From NCBI RefSeq assembly GCF_026586675.1, contig NZ_JAODIX010000023.1:8640-62072 (forward strand): a stretch of 53,433 nt of DNA, written 5' to 3'. Every line of letters starts with the position of its first letter. Positions within the stretch are counted from its first letter, which is position 1. Below, one piece after another: positions 33,271-41,339 of the stretch. A program made the position numbers and the translations under genes. This stretch comes from Halorubrum yunnanense. Lineage in GTDB: Archaea; Halobacteriota; Halobacteria; Halobacteriales; Haloferacaceae. The notes under the pieces were generated by a model that saw only the letters and a program-made list of their open reading frames with translations, was not told where the DNA came from and made no database searches.

Positions 33271-34442
33271 GCCGAGCCGACCCGTCGACGCCCTCGGGGC
33301 TCGCCGGGCGGCTCCGCGGCTGGGGTCCCGCGGTGGCGATGGCCGCGCGAAACCTGCGTCGGAACCGGGTGCGGACCGCGCTCGCGGTGCTCGGGGTCTG
33401 CATCGGCGTGCTCGCCGTCGCGGCGCTCGGGATCTTCGGCAACGTGCTGGCGCTCGGCGCTCAGGACGCGATCGGCGACATCGGCACGCAGGTCGTCGTC
33501 TCGCCGAACGCCGACGCCGGGGTGGAGTCGCTCTCGGACGCCGACGTGGCGGACATCCGGCGTGCGGTGGGCGGGCCGGCGGTCGTCCCGCTACACTCGG
33601 ACAACGCGGTCGTTTCCGGCCAGAGCGCCCAGCAGTTCGCGACCATCTACGGCGTCGAGGAGCCGGCGCTCGCGTTCGAGGCCGCGGAGGGGCGGCTCCC
33701 CGAGCGCCACCGACAGGGCGCGATCGTCGGCGCGGGCGTCGCCGAGGACCTCGGGGTCGGCCCGGGCGACACCGTCGGGATCGGCGGGGCGCAGGTCAGG
33801 GTCGTCGCGGTGCTCGTCGAGAGCCAGACGTTCAGCCCGGTCGCGCCCGACGACGCCGTCTTCCTCCCCGAGTCGGCCTTCTCGGCGGACGGGTACGGAC
33901 GGGTCCTCGTCGTCGCCGAGTCGGGCGAGGCGGCGCGGGCCGCGGCCGACGACATCCGCGCGGAGGTGAACGCCCGCGAGGAACGCGTCGAGCTGTTCGA
34001 GCTCGTCGCGATCGTCGACGAGATAAACGGCTTCTTCGGCCTGCTCAGCACGTTTCTCCTCGGGCTCGGCGCCATCTCGCTCGTCGTCGCCGGCGTCTCG
34101 ATCCTCAACGTCATGCTGATGAGCACCGTCGAACGTCGGCAGGAGATCGGCGTGATGCGCGCGGTCGGCGTGACGCGGCGGGACGTGTTGCGCGTGCTGC
34201 TCGCGGAGGCCGGCCTCATCGGCGCGGCCGGCGCTGCTGCGGGGACTCTCCTGACCGTCCTGCTCGTCGCCGGGCTCGTCGTCTCGACGCCGGAGGTCGA
34301 CGCCGCGCTCGCGCTCGACCCGACGAACGGCCGCTACCTCCTCCTCGCGCTCGGCTTCGGCGTCGGCGTGGGGCTCGTCAGCGGCGCCTACCCGGCCTGG
34401 AAGGCCGCGAACGAGCGACCGGTGGAGGCGCTCCGAAGCTGA
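33267..34442 (+). CDS. ABC transporter permease, MacB/FtsX family
   Basis: A 391-aa membrane protein: one N-terminal helix (ALAVLGVCIGVLAVAALG near 40-57), a large extracytoplasmic MacB periplasmic-core-like domain (about 65-250), then three C-terminal helices with the FtsX signature LNVMLMSTVERRQEIGVMRA near 281-300 and VGVGLVSGAYPAWKAA near 370. The ATG overlaps the ATPase stop by four bases. Together with the exported protein it forms a tripartite-like system in a cell without an outer membrane, so surface remodelling or peptide/lipid release is likelier than classical efflux. Confidence 0.93.
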   Translation: MSRADPSTPSGLAGRLRGWGPAVAMAARNLRRNRVRTALAVLGVCIGVLAVAALGIFGNVLALGAQDAIGDIGTQVVVSPNADAGVESLSDADVADIRRAVGGPAVVPLHSDNAVVSGQSAQQFATIYGVEEPALAFEAAEGRLPERHRQGAIVGAGVAEDLGVGPGDTVGIGGAQVRVVAVLVESQTFSPVAPDDAVFLPESAFSADGYGRVLVVAESGEAARAAADDIRAEVNAREERVELFELVAIVDEINGFFGLLSTFLLGLGAISLVVAGVSILNVMLMSTVERRQEIGVMRAVGVTRRDVLRVLLAEAGLIGAAGAAAGTLLTVLLVAGLVVSTPEVDAALALDPTNGRYLLLALGFGVGVGLVSGAYPAWKAANERPVEALRS

Positions 34443-34476
34443 GCAGCGGCGGTCCGTCCGGTATCACCCCCCGCCG

Positions 34477-34653
34477 TCACCCCGCCCAACCAGCCCGCAT
34501 GTCGTCGGTCACGCGGTCGCGCCACGTCTCGAAGGCGTCCCGGCACTCCGGGCTCTCATCGATGTGACGGACGAACCCCGCGCCGGGGGACGCCAACTCC
34601 GCCTCGCAAAACGGGCACCGCCTCGGTTCGACGGTCGACTCGGCTAATGGCAT
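34477..34653 (-). CDS. 58-aa C2HC-type zinc-finger protein
   Basis: A small protein MPLAESTVEPRRCPFCEAEL followed by VRHIDESPECRDAFETW. The C-x2-C near residues 13 and 16 with the later His and Cys in RHIDESPEC make a C2HC zinc finger, followed by an amphipathic helix. ATG 34653 is chosen over an upstream GTG-type extension because the sequence before it is hydrophobic and unlike the rest. Similar small zinc proteins are numerous in haloarchaea; function not known. Confidence 0.72.
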   Translation of the reverse strand: MPLAESTVEPRRCPFCEAELASPGAGFVRHIDESPECRDAFETWRDRVTDDMRAGWAG

Positions 34654-34787
34654 GACAACACGTACCAAGACACACGGCAAAAAGTGTTGTTACGCAGAAT
34701 AAATTAGGGAGGAACCACCAGCTCTACGTAGGTATTTTTCTATTAATTCTGGGATAGCAAATTATATGAGATATAAAAGCACGTACG

Positions 34788-35378
34788 TCAGTCAGCTGCT
34801 CGCTCGTAGGTGACGAACGCGAGGTCGCCGTCGCCCTCGGTCTCGGCGTCCGCGACGACCTCGCGGTCGACTTCCCGCCACGCGGCGGCGTCCCAGTCCG
34901 GAAACCGCGTGTCGCCGTCGGGGCTCCCGGGGACCTCCGTCAGGACCATCCGGTCGGCGCGGTCGAGGAGCCCCTCGTAGACGGTCGCACCGCCGATCAC
35001 GTGGGCCTCGTCGACGCCCCGGTCGGCGGCGTCCGCGGCTGCGAGCGCGACCGCCTCGTCGAGGTCGTTCGCGACGACGGCCCCCGCGGGGAGGTCGAGG
35101 TCGCGCGTCGTCACCACGACGCTGGTGCGGTCGGGGAGCGGGCCGCCGACCCGGTCGGCGATGCTCTCGTAGGTCGTCCGGCCGACGATGACAGGGTGAC
35201 CGGTCGTGAGCCGCTTGAAGTGCGCGAGGTCGGCGGGGAAGTGCCACGGCATCCCGCCGTCGTCCCCGATGACGCCGTTCTCGGCGACGGCGGCGACGAC
35301 GACGAGGTCGAGGTCGGCGTCGGCGGGATCCGGCTCGGCGTCGGCGCCGTCACCGGCGGACGCGTCGTCGGGCATCAC
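34788..35378 (-). CDS. folA: Dihydrofolate reductase
   Basis: FolA reduces dihydrofolate to tetrahydrofolate, regenerating the cofactor oxidised by thymidylate synthase. The 196-aa protein has an acidic N-terminal extension (about 22 residues), then VVAAVAENGVIGDDGGMPWHFPADLAHFK near 27-55 with the active-site Asp in the following helix, VIVGRTTYESI near 63 and VIGGATVYEGLL near 126. Start could be ATG 35378 or 35375. Its start overlaps the thyA stop, so thyA-folA is a coupled dTMP cycle operon. Gene order thyA then folA is seen in other haloarchaea. Confidence 0.94.
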   Translation of the reverse strand: MMPDDASAGDGADAEPDPADADLDLVVVAAVAENGVIGDDGGMPWHFPADLAHFKRLTTGHPVIVGRTTYESIADRVGGPLPDRTSVVVTTRDLDLPAGAVVANDLDEAVALAAADAADRGVDEAHVIGGATVYEGLLDRADRMVLTEVPGSPDGDTRFPDWDAAAWREVDREVVADAETEGDGDLAFVTYERAAD

Positions 35379-36403
35379 TCCGCGACCCCGAACGAGAGCC
35401 CGTCCGCGGAGTCGTAGTCGACGAGCTCGACGTCCTCGTAGGTGAGCTCGTCGAGGGGGGCGTCGGCGATCTCGATCCGGGGACGGTCGCGCGGCTCCCG
35501 CGAGAGCTGTTCGAGCAGGCCGGGGACGTGGTCGTACCCGGCCTCGCCGTCGGCCTCGTCGGGGGCGGTCCGCTCGACCCAGTCTTTCACGTCAAGGTAG
35601 TCGGCCTTGCGCTCGACGCTCGCGAGCCGTTCCTGGACGTACGGCAGGTTGTTCGCGTACCACTTCCCGCGCTCGCCGCGGCCGCAGTAGACGTGCGCGT
35701 CGACGACGGTGTGCCCGAACTCGCCGACCTCGAACCCGGTCCGCTGCGCGAGCGCGTTTGCGAGCAGCGCGTACGCGGCGATGTTGAACGGCACGCCGAG
35801 CGCGATGTCGCCCGAGCGCTGCGTGAGGTGGAGGTTCAGGCGGCCGTCCTGGACGTTCACGACGAACGTGTAGTGACACGGCGGGAGCGTCGAGGTCGCG
35901 GCGTTGGCGGGGTGCCACGCGTTCACGACCATCCGGCGCGAGCGCGGGTTCTCCGCCAGGGTGTCGAGCACGTACTGAATCTGGTCGAACGTCCGTCGCT
36001 CGGTCCCGTCGGGGCCCGCCTCGACGGTCACCCAGCGGTGCGCGTCGTCGGGCCACGTCTCGCCGGGGAGCGCGGCGTCGTCGTCCGGAACGGGGAAGCG
36101 CCGCCAGAACCGGCCGTACGCGGTGTCGAGGCGTCCCTCGTCGTCGGCCCACGCGTCCCAGATCTTCGTCTCCTCGCGGAGGGTCCGGACGTGCTCCTCG
36201 CCGGAGAGGTACCACAGCACCTCGTGGATGAGCGAGTTCCAGCGGTAGCCGTCCATCTGCTTGGTCGTCAGGAGCGGGAACCCCTCCGCGAGGTCGACGG
36301 TATACTGCCCACTGAACGACGCGATCGTGTCGACGCCGGTCCGGTTCGGCTTGTACGTGCCCGTCGACAGGGTGTCGTCGACGAGATCGAGGTACTGTTG
36401 CAT
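35375..36403 (-). CDS. thyA: Thymidylate synthase ThyA
   Basis: ThyA methylates dUMP to dTMP with methylenetetrahydrofolate. The 342-aa enzyme includes FPLLTTKQMDGYRWNSLIHE near 36-55, the nucleophile loop STLPPCHYTFVVNV near 179-192 with the catalytic Cys, the RSGDIALGVPFNIAAYALL motif near 204-222 and DAHVYCGRG near 246. A haloarchaeal insertion near 265-320 (RKADYLDVKDW, GEAGYDHVPGLLEQLS) lengthens it relative to the 264-aa E. coli enzyme. ATG 36403 (MQQYLDLV) is the family start. The folA gene follows with a 4-bp overlap. Confidence 0.95.
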   Translation of the reverse strand: MQQYLDLVDDTLSTGTYKPNRTGVDTIASFSGQYTVDLAEGFPLLTTKQMDGYRWNSLIHEVLWYLSGEEHVRTLREETKIWDAWADDEGRLDTAYGRFWRRFPVPDDDAALPGETWPDDAHRWVTVEAGPDGTERRTFDQIQYVLDTLAENPRSRRMVVNAWHPANAATSTLPPCHYTFVVNVQDGRLNLHLTQRSGDIALGVPFNIAAYALLANALAQRTGFEVGEFGHTVVDAHVYCGRGERGKWYANNLPYVQERLASVERKADYLDVKDWVERTAPDEADGEAGYDHVPGLLEQLSREPRDRPRIEIADAPLDELTYEDVELVDYDSADGLSFGVAE

Positions 36404-36534
36404 TGGTGGTCGGCGTCGCCCCCGTCCGACGAGCACGCGAGGCGACTGTCTATCGAGTCAAACGCGCCGCGGAAAGTAAGTGTGTCGCGACGGAATGCGG
36501 CGAGTTGCCAACACACACAGTGGCATCGCACGAT
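36404..36534. other. Upstream region of thyA
   Basis: About 130 bp between repeat copy B and the thyA start, read on the minus strand as its promoter region. It includes CACTGTGTGTGTTGGC and an ACTTACTTT tract (minus strand) about 65 bp before the ATG. No ORF or RNA gene is seen. Confidence 0.4.
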
Positions 36535-36956
36535 AATTTATAAGCGATCGAAGCGGTGGCGCGCCTCCGAGCGGTCGCCGCCGGCGACCGCGAGGAGCCC
36601 GCGAGGGAGTCAGTCGCCCGGAGCAACGCGGAGGGCGACTGACGAGGCTGGGGAGGCGTGAGGTCGTGCGGTCGCGGTGCGGGGTGGGACTCAAAGGGGC
36701 AGCCGTGAGGCGGGCGCAGGCGACGCAAGGACCACAGGGAGCGAGCCACGCGAGCGACCGAGGACCGCAGCGAGCGTACGCCCGCCTCACGGCTGGGGCT
36801 TTGGAGGTGTTCACCGCCGATCCGTGCTCGTCTATCGATAAGCAAGCAGCTGGGGCTTCGGAGGTGTTCACCGCCGATCCAGTATCAATCGTTTATAACC
36901 AAGCGACCGGAGCGTCGGAAGCCTTCGCCCCGTAGTCAACGACTTATAAGCAACCG
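36535..36956 (+). repeat. Dispersed structured element, copy B, with tandem 3' modules
   Basis: Begins with TTTATAA (36537-36543) and GGTGGCGCG (36555-36563). A hairpin with 9-bp arms (36571-36579, 36583-36591) and 3-base loop follows, then GCGAGGGAG, then a 9-bp hairpin (36611-36619, 36633-36641) with the loop GGAGCAACGCGGA, CGAGGCTGGGGAGG, GGGACTCAAA, and a 15-bp long-range stem (36700-36714 with 36781-36795). From 36792 there are two GCTGGGGCTT modules 57 bp apart, each with GGAGGTGTTCACCGCCGATCC, and a third degenerate module; each ends in an ATAA/TTATAA box (36837, 36892, 36943). No coding potential is visible. Confidence 0.82.
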
Positions 36957-36977
36957 ACGACAACGTGGAAAGTCAAT

Positions 36978-37376
36978 TCATATAGCCGTCACCCAGGCCC
37001 GGTACCCCTCGTCGAGCCCGTACACCTCGCGGAACGCGCGCTCAATGAACCCCGCCACGCGGTTCGCGTCCGAGCGCGCCGTGACGACCGCGTTCGTCCC
37101 CTCGGCCTCCTCCGGGCTGACGAGCTCGTCGATCCGGAACTCGGGGAACTCGCCGAGCAGCTCCTTCAGCCGGTCCAGCTCGCCGTCGGTGCAGTCCAGA
37201 ACCAGCTCCGTGCCGGCGAGCTGGACCCACGGCGGCACCTCGCCGCCCTCGGTGACGTCGCTGTCGGGGTCGACGTCGACGGTCATCACGTCGCTCGACC
37301 GGGTGCGGTGGGCGGTCGCCCCGTCCGCGAACAGCTTCAGCCGCTCCGCCTCGGTGGCGGCGTCAAATCGGGTCAT
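36978..37376 (-). CDS. Conserved haloarchaeal protein of unknown function
   Basis: A 132-aa acidic protein: MTRFDAATEAERLKLFADG, then beta segments VMTVDVDPD, VPPWVQLAGTELVLDCTD, a helix ELDRLKELLGEFPEF and NAVVTARSDANRVAGFIERAFREV. The pattern of alternating strands and helices suggests a small alpha/beta (ACT- or ferredoxin-like) fold. No metal or nucleotide motif. ATG 37376 is chosen since further upstream in the frame lies arginine-rich antisense-like sequence. It follows the 394-aa coiled-coil gene on the same strand (68-bp gap). Confidence 0.75.
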   Translation of the reverse strand: MTRFDAATEAERLKLFADGATAHRTRSSDVMTVDVDPDSDVTEGGEVPPWVQLAGTELVLDCTDGELDRLKELLGEFPEFRIDELVSPEEAEGTNAVVTARSDANRVAGFIERAFREVYGLDEGYRAWVTAI

Positions 37377-37443
37377 ATCACCACGTCGGCGCCGGCGGCT
37401 CTTGAAAGGCCGCGACTCCTCGTCGCGTTTATTTAAACGCCCG

Positions 37444-38628
37444 CTACCGCTCCGTCTCCGCCAGCACGTCCTCGACGACGTCGAGGGTGCGCTCGGCCTC
37501 GCGCACCCGGTCGTCGATGACGCCCGTTCGGACGAGCTCCAGCTCCGGCCTATCGAGCGCGTCGCGCACCTCGGCGGCACGGCGGAGCCGCTCGTACTCG
37601 TCGTCGCGCGCGAGGTCGCGGACCGCCCGCAGCGTCGCGACCGTCTCCTCGCCGGCGACCCGCGAGACCAGCGGGATCAGCTCGTCGATCTCGTAGGCGA
37701 GCGCGTCGCCGGCGGCGGGCGGCCAGTCGAGCGTCAGCGGCTCGCCGTCGATCCGCTCGGCGTAGGTGCGGTGGACCGCGACCGCGGTCCGGAGCGCGCC
37801 GGGGTCGTCGACGTAGTGCTCCAGCTTCGAGTTCGAGTAGTCCGCGTACTCCAGCAGGGTCGGCAGCGGCTCCTCGCCGGCCTCGTACTCGGCGACGTAG
37901 TCGGCCAGGTCCGTCGGCGGCACGTCGACGTCGACGAAGGGGGTCGCGTCCGCGCGGTCGAGGAAGGCGAAGGCCTCACGGGCCGACGCGGACTTATAAA
38001 AGGCGGCGAACGACTCGCGGACCGCCTCGTTGTACGTCTCGACCGGCTCGCGGAGGCGGTCGACGTCGGCGTCGAGGTCCGCGTCCGCCATCGCCGCGAC
38101 CTCGCGGAGCTCGTCGAGCCGCGCGGCGAGGGCCTTCCGGGCCTCTCGGGCGTCCTTGCGGGCGACCCGGTAGTCGTCGAGGGCCTCGTCGCGATCGCCG
38201 AGGAGGTCGACGTACTCCCCGGCGGGGTCGAGCGCCTCGCGGGCCGCCTCGAAGTCGCGCTCGGAGAGCCGCTTCTTGTCGACCGCCTCGTCGGCGGCCG
38301 CGAACGCGTCGGCCGCGAGCGCGTCGTCGTCGACGTCGACCGCGTTCGCGAACTCCCCCTCGAACTGGACGTACGCCGCGAAGTCCCCGCTGCCGACCGC
38401 GTCCTCCTCGTACTGGTCGAGCACGCGGTGGGCCCGCCGGTACGTGTCCGCCGCGGCCTCGACGCGCTCGCGGCCGAGGTCGGCGATCCGGCCCTCGAGC
38501 CGGCGGAGCTCGTCGTAGCGCTCGCGGAGCGTCGCGGCCGCCTCGCCCGCCTCGGCGACGGGGTCGGTCTCTGCCGTCGCGCCGCTCGCCGTCGCGTCCG
38601 CCGCGCCGCCCCCCGCCGCGCCGCCCAT
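37444..38628 (-). CDS. Conserved haloarchaeal coiled-coil protein
   Basis: A 394-aa, strongly acidic, almost all-helical protein. Long charged helices such as RERYDELRRLEGRIADLG, AADTYRRAHRVLDQYEED and KALAARLDELREVAAMAD suggest several coiled coils; there are no Cys pairs, membrane helices or nucleotide-binding loops. The C-terminal third contains SNSKLEHYVDDPGALRTAV and EIDELIPLVSRVAGEETVATL, probably a separate helical domain. ATG 38628 lies directly after the hisI stop on the same strand, so it is probably co-transcribed with hisI. No function can be assigned. Confidence 0.78.
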   Translation of the reverse strand: MGGAAGGGAADATASGATAETDPVAEAGEAAATLRERYDELRRLEGRIADLGRERVEAAADTYRRAHRVLDQYEEDAVGSGDFAAYVQFEGEFANAVDVDDDALAADAFAAADEAVDKKRLSERDFEAAREALDPAGEYVDLLGDRDEALDDYRVARKDAREARKALAARLDELREVAAMADADLDADVDRLREPVETYNEAVRESFAAFYKSASAREAFAFLDRADATPFVDVDVPPTDLADYVAEYEAGEEPLPTLLEYADYSNSKLEHYVDDPGALRTAVAVHRTYAERIDGEPLTLDWPPAAGDALAYEIDELIPLVSRVAGEETVATLRAVRDLARDDEYERLRRAAEVRDALDRPELELVRTGVIDDRVREAERTLDVVEDVLAETER

Positions 38629-39036
38629 TCAGTACACCTCGTCCGGGTCGAAGACGCGCTCCCCGACGTGCTCGCCGTCGATGGTCCGGTGGAAGCAGGA
38701 CCGATGACCCGTGTGACACGCCCCGACGCTCTGGTCGACGAGGTACAGGAGCGTGTCGGCGTCGCAGTCGACGCGCACCTCGCGGATCGCCTGCGTGTGG
38801 CCGGAGGAGCCGCCCTTGTACCACAGCTCGTCGCGCGACCGCGAGTAGTAGTGCGCCTCGCCCGTCTCGCGGGTGCGGTCGAGCGCCTCCGGCGAGACGT
38901 ATGCGAGCATCAGCACCTCGCCGGAGTCGGCGTCCTGGGCGACCGCGGGGACGAGCCCGTTCTCGCCGAAGTCGACCCCGATGTCGTCGTCCTCGCCCTC
39001 GCCCGCTCCTCCCGTCTCCGCGTCGGCGTCGCTCAT
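38629..39036 (-). CDS. hisI: Phosphoribosyl-AMP cyclohydrolase
   Basis: HisI opens the adenine ring of phosphoribosyl-AMP in histidine synthesis. The 135-aa protein has [19 protein letters not shown] near 41-59, [20 protein letters not shown] near 63-82, the metal-binding [14 protein letters not shown] near 89-102 and the zinc ligands in [13 protein letters not shown] near 105-117. There is no HisE domain, as usual in archaea. ATG 39036 gives an acidic leader of about 25 residues. The stop directly adjoins the next gene's ATG. Confidence 0.96.
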   Translation of the reverse strand: MSDADAETGGAGEGEDDDIGVDFGENGLVPAVAQDADSGEVLMLAYVSPEALDRTRETGEAHYYSRSRDELWYKGGSSGHTQAIREVRVDCDADTLLYLVDQSVGACHTGHRSCFHRTIDGEHVGERVFDPDEVY

Positions 39037-39096
39037 GCCCCGACCGAAGCGCGGGGCTCGAATAGTCCTTTTGTCTGTCCGCCCGCGCGATCGACC

Positions 39097-39573
39097 CTAC
39101 TCGCGGCGCAACACGAGCGCGTCGCCGTCGGCGTACGCGTCGGTGCGCCGGTCGACGACCGCAAAGCCGAGCCCCTCGTACAGCGCGAGCGCCGCGTCGT
39201 TGTCGGGGTGCGCCTGCAGCGTCACGGGGCCGTCGGCGCCCGCGATGGCCGCCGAGACGAGCCCCCGGGCGCGACCCTCGCGGCGGTGGTCCGGGCCGAC
39301 GGCGAGCTCGGCGAGGTGGACGCCCGGTCGGTTCGGGGCGTCGACCGGCAGCAGGTAGCCGACGGTCCGCCCGTCCGCGGCGCTCACGAGCGCCGACCCG
39401 ACCGCGAGCCCGTACTCCAAGAGGTCCGGGTTCGGCTGCCGCAGGAGCGACTGGAGCTCGCGGATCCGGTCGGCGTCGGCCGGCCGGGCGGCGCGGACGC
39501 GCGGGTCGGGAGCGGCGGGGTCGGCGTCCCCGGCGCCCGGGCCCTCGTCGTCCGGGTCGGGCGACCGGGTCAC
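39097..39573 (-). CDS. GNAT-family N-acetyltransferase
   Basis: A 158-aa acetyl-CoA-dependent acetyltransferase. After an acidic N-terminal stretch come VRAARPADADRIRELQSLL (N-terminal helix of the fold), TVGYLLPVDA and HLAELAVGPDHRREGRARGL near 92-111 with the R/Q-x2-G-x-G/A acetyl-CoA loop, then VTLQAHPDNDAALALYEGLGF near 124-144. It resembles RimI-like protein N-terminal acetyltransferases, but the substrate is not certain. The GTG start at 39573 overlaps the DUF92 gene stop (GTGA), so the two are coupled. Confidence 0.85.
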   Translation of the reverse strand: MTRSPDPDDEGPGAGDADPAAPDPRVRAARPADADRIRELQSLLRQPNPDLLEYGLAVGSALVSAADGRTVGYLLPVDAPNRPGVHLAELAVGPDHRREGRARGLVSAAIAGADGPVTLQAHPDNDAALALYEGLGFAVVDRRTDAYADGDALVLRRE

Positions 39574-40964
39574 AGCAGCGCCACCCCGAGCGCGACGGCG
39601 ACCGCGGCCCCGGAGAGCGTCGCGAGGAAGTTCACGGCCTGGTTGCCGACGCGGTCGCCCTCGACGACCGCGCCCAAGACGCTGTCGACGGTCATGCCCG
39701 CGACCCCCGCCAGGACGACGATCGCACCGCCGACGGCGAGGTCGCCGACCGGCATCCCGACCGCGGCGATGCTGCCGACGAGGAGCGCGCCCGTGAGGCC
39801 GGCGAGCTCCCCTTGCCACGTGATCGCGCCGTCGGTTCCGGGGTCGACCCGCCGGAGGGTCGTGACGAGCCGCGGGCCGTCGAACAGTCCGCCGATCTCC
39901 GAGGAGAGCGTGTCGGCCATCGCGGTGGCGGTCGCCCCGGCGAAGGCGAACGCGAAGGGAGCCGGCGGCAGGCCGAGGTGGGGGGTCGCCGCGTAGCCGA
40001 CGAGCGCGACGAGCGCGACCGCGGAGTTCGCCAGCACGTTCCCGGTGCCGCGGGCGCCCTCGTTCTCCTGGGCGACGCCCCGGTCCGCCTTCTCGTCGAA
40101 CCGGTACTTCGAGGCGAGGCCGCCGACGGCGTAGAAGGACATCAGCGTGAGGAACCACCCGACGCCGCCGAGAACGACCGCGAGCAGCGCCGAGAGCACG
40201 CCAGTCAGCATGCCCGGGACCGAGGCGGTGCCGAGCGCGAAGGAGATATACCCCAGGGCGGCGGTCACGCCGAGCCCGAAGGCGACGAGGGGGACGGTGA
40301 CCGCGGGGTCGAGCGCGACGAACCCCCAGACCGCGAACGCGACGAGGATCACCGTGATGTGCGCGTCGCGGTCGAACACCAGCGACCGCACGAGCGCGGC
40401 GGTCAGCCCGGCCACGGACGCGAGGAAGACGAGGTCGGGAAGGGCGGTCGCCAGCGACGACGCCGTCCCCGCGGGGTCGACGCTCGCGACGGGGACGGGC
40501 CCGTCGAGGGAGAACCCGCCGTCGGTGCCGAGGAGCTCGGTCTGGATCCGGACCGCGACCTGTCCGGCGAGGGACGCGAGCGCCCCGACGCCGACGTAGC
40601 CGGCGACGAGCGGGAACTCGTCGGTCGAGCGGCGGGCGACGAACTCCCGGCCAAGTCGCCCGCCCCCGACGGCGAGCGCCGCCCCCGCGAACGCCTCGTA
40701 GGGGAGGGGAGCGCGGGGGAGGGAGGCGAACAGCGCGAGGCCCGCGGCGGCGACCGAGAAGGCGACGAGGCCGTACAGCCGCTCCGCCTCCCGGTCGCCG
40801 GGCAGCGCGAGCGTCTCGAACCACTCGCCGTCGCGGACCCCGAAGAACGCGAGGCCGGCGACGGCGAGGAAGGGCACGACGGCGGCGTCGCCGAGCGTCG
40901 GCGCGAGGGCCGCGAGCGCCGCCACGGCGGCGAAGGTACTCGCGCGTCGGAGCCTCTGTATCAC
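39570..40964 (-). CDS. DUF92/TMEM19 family membrane protein
   Basis: A 464-aa polytopic protein. The C-terminal half is DUF92, with FALGTASVPGMLTGVLSALL, SKYRFDEKADRGVAQENEGARGTGNVLANS and ATATAMADTLSSEIGGL, a family related to plant VTE6 phytyl-phosphate kinase and CDP-alcohol or polyprenol kinases; a role with isoprenoid phosphates is therefore a reasonable inference. The N-terminal half adds about six more helices. Start GTG 40964 (VIQRLRRASTFAAVAAL) is preferred; extension upstream runs into a 23-bp tandem repeat. A GNAT gene follows with a 4-bp overlap. Confidence 0.83.
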   Translation of the reverse strand: MIQRLRRASTFAAVAALAALAPTLGDAAVVPFLAVAGLAFFGVRDGEWFETLALPGDREAERLYGLVAFSVAAAGLALFASLPRAPLPYEAFAGAALAVGGGRLGREFVARRSTDEFPLVAGYVGVGALASLAGQVAVRIQTELLGTDGGFSLDGPVPVASVDPAGTASSLATALPDLVFLASVAGLTAALVRSLVFDRDAHITVILVAFAVWGFVALDPAVTVPLVAFGLGVTAALGYISFALGTASVPGMLTGVLSALLAVVLGGVGWFLTLMSFYAVGGLASKYRFDEKADRGVAQENEGARGTGNVLANSAVALVALVGYAATPHLGLPPAPFAFAFAGATATAMADTLSSEIGGLFDGPRLVTTLRRVDPGTDGAITWQGELAGLTGALLVGSIAAVGMPVGDLAVGGAIVVLAGVAGMTVDSVLGAVVEGDRVGNQAVNFLATLSGAAVAVALGVALL

Positions 40965-40989
40965 GCCTTCGGCTACCCGGGACGAACAC

Positions 40990-41229
40990 TTAACGGTCCC
41001 GACACCGGCCGGTGGCACGCCGCCGAGACCGGTCGGTCCGCGCGCCCGCTCGGCACCGGTCCGCGCGCCCGCTCGGCACCGGTCCGCGCGCCCGCTCGGC
41101 ACCGGTCTGCGCGCCCGCTCGGCACCGGTACTCGTTGAACCGGACCGCGTGCCCCTCGATCACGCGCACGGGACGCTCCGGGTCCTCGTCGTCCCCGGTA
41201 GCCTCCTCGTGAGTGTCAACATCAAACAT
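40990..41229 (-). CDS. Small hypothetical protein whose C-terminal half is encoded by tandem repeats
   Basis: A 79-codon frame starting MFDVDTHEEATGDDEDPERP and VRVIEGHAVRFNEY, an acidic, haloarchaeal-looking N-terminus of about 34 residues. The rest (CRAGAQTGAERARG and on) is basic and low complexity because it reads across four 23-bp repeats in rotating frames. The promoter supports expression: TTTATA on the minus strand (41254-41259) is centred 27 bp before the ATG, as for leaderless genes. The original C-terminus may have been replaced by repeat expansion; it stops 25 bp before the DUF92 start. Function unknown. Confidence 0.45.
   Translation of the reverse strand: MFDVDTHEEATGDDEDPERPVRVIEGHAVRFNEYRCRAGAQTGAERARGPVPSGRADRCRAGARTDRSRRRATGRCRDR
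41037..41128. repeat. Four tandem copies of a 23-bp GC-rich unit
   Basis: Units start at 41037, 41060, 41083 and 41106; the first three are identical and the fourth has one C-to-T change. The unit contains GCGCGCCCGCTCGG and ends CACCGG. Twenty-three is not a multiple of three, so each copy shifts the reading frame. The array separates the promoter and N-terminus of a small ORF from the DUF92 gene on the minus strand. Confidence 0.9.
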
Positions 41230-41253
41230 GACCGAGGGGAGGCGAATTCTAGT

Positions 41254-41259
41254 TATAAA
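41254..41259 (-). promoter_or_regulatory. TATA-like box of the small repeat-containing ORF / DUF92 region
   Basis: On the minus strand ATTTATAACT places TTTATA centred 27 bp before ATG 41229, surrounded by AT-rich sequence. It is likely the promoter for the small ORF and the following DUF92-GNAT genes. Confidence 0.55.
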
Positions 41260-41339
41260 TGTTGGCCACAGAGCGGAAGTGACGAGCGGCGTGAGAGCGG
41301 GTCAGCGGTCGAGAATCGGACGTATCGCCGCCGGCCCGA

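Noticed and set aside
36458-36871. Open frames within repeat copy B on either strand
   Set aside because: The frames change between copies of the element and the conserved parts are paired stems and loops rather than codons, so a protein is not supported.
37045-39996. 983-codon open frame on the plus strand
   Set aside because: It runs antisense to hisI, the coiled-coil gene, the GNAT gene and part of DUF92. Its composition (basic, Val/Arg-rich) is unlike a haloarchaeal protein.
41037-41128. Possible CRISPR array in the 23-bp repeats
   Set aside because: The units are head-to-tail with no spacers, the unit is not CRISPR-like, and no cas genes are present.
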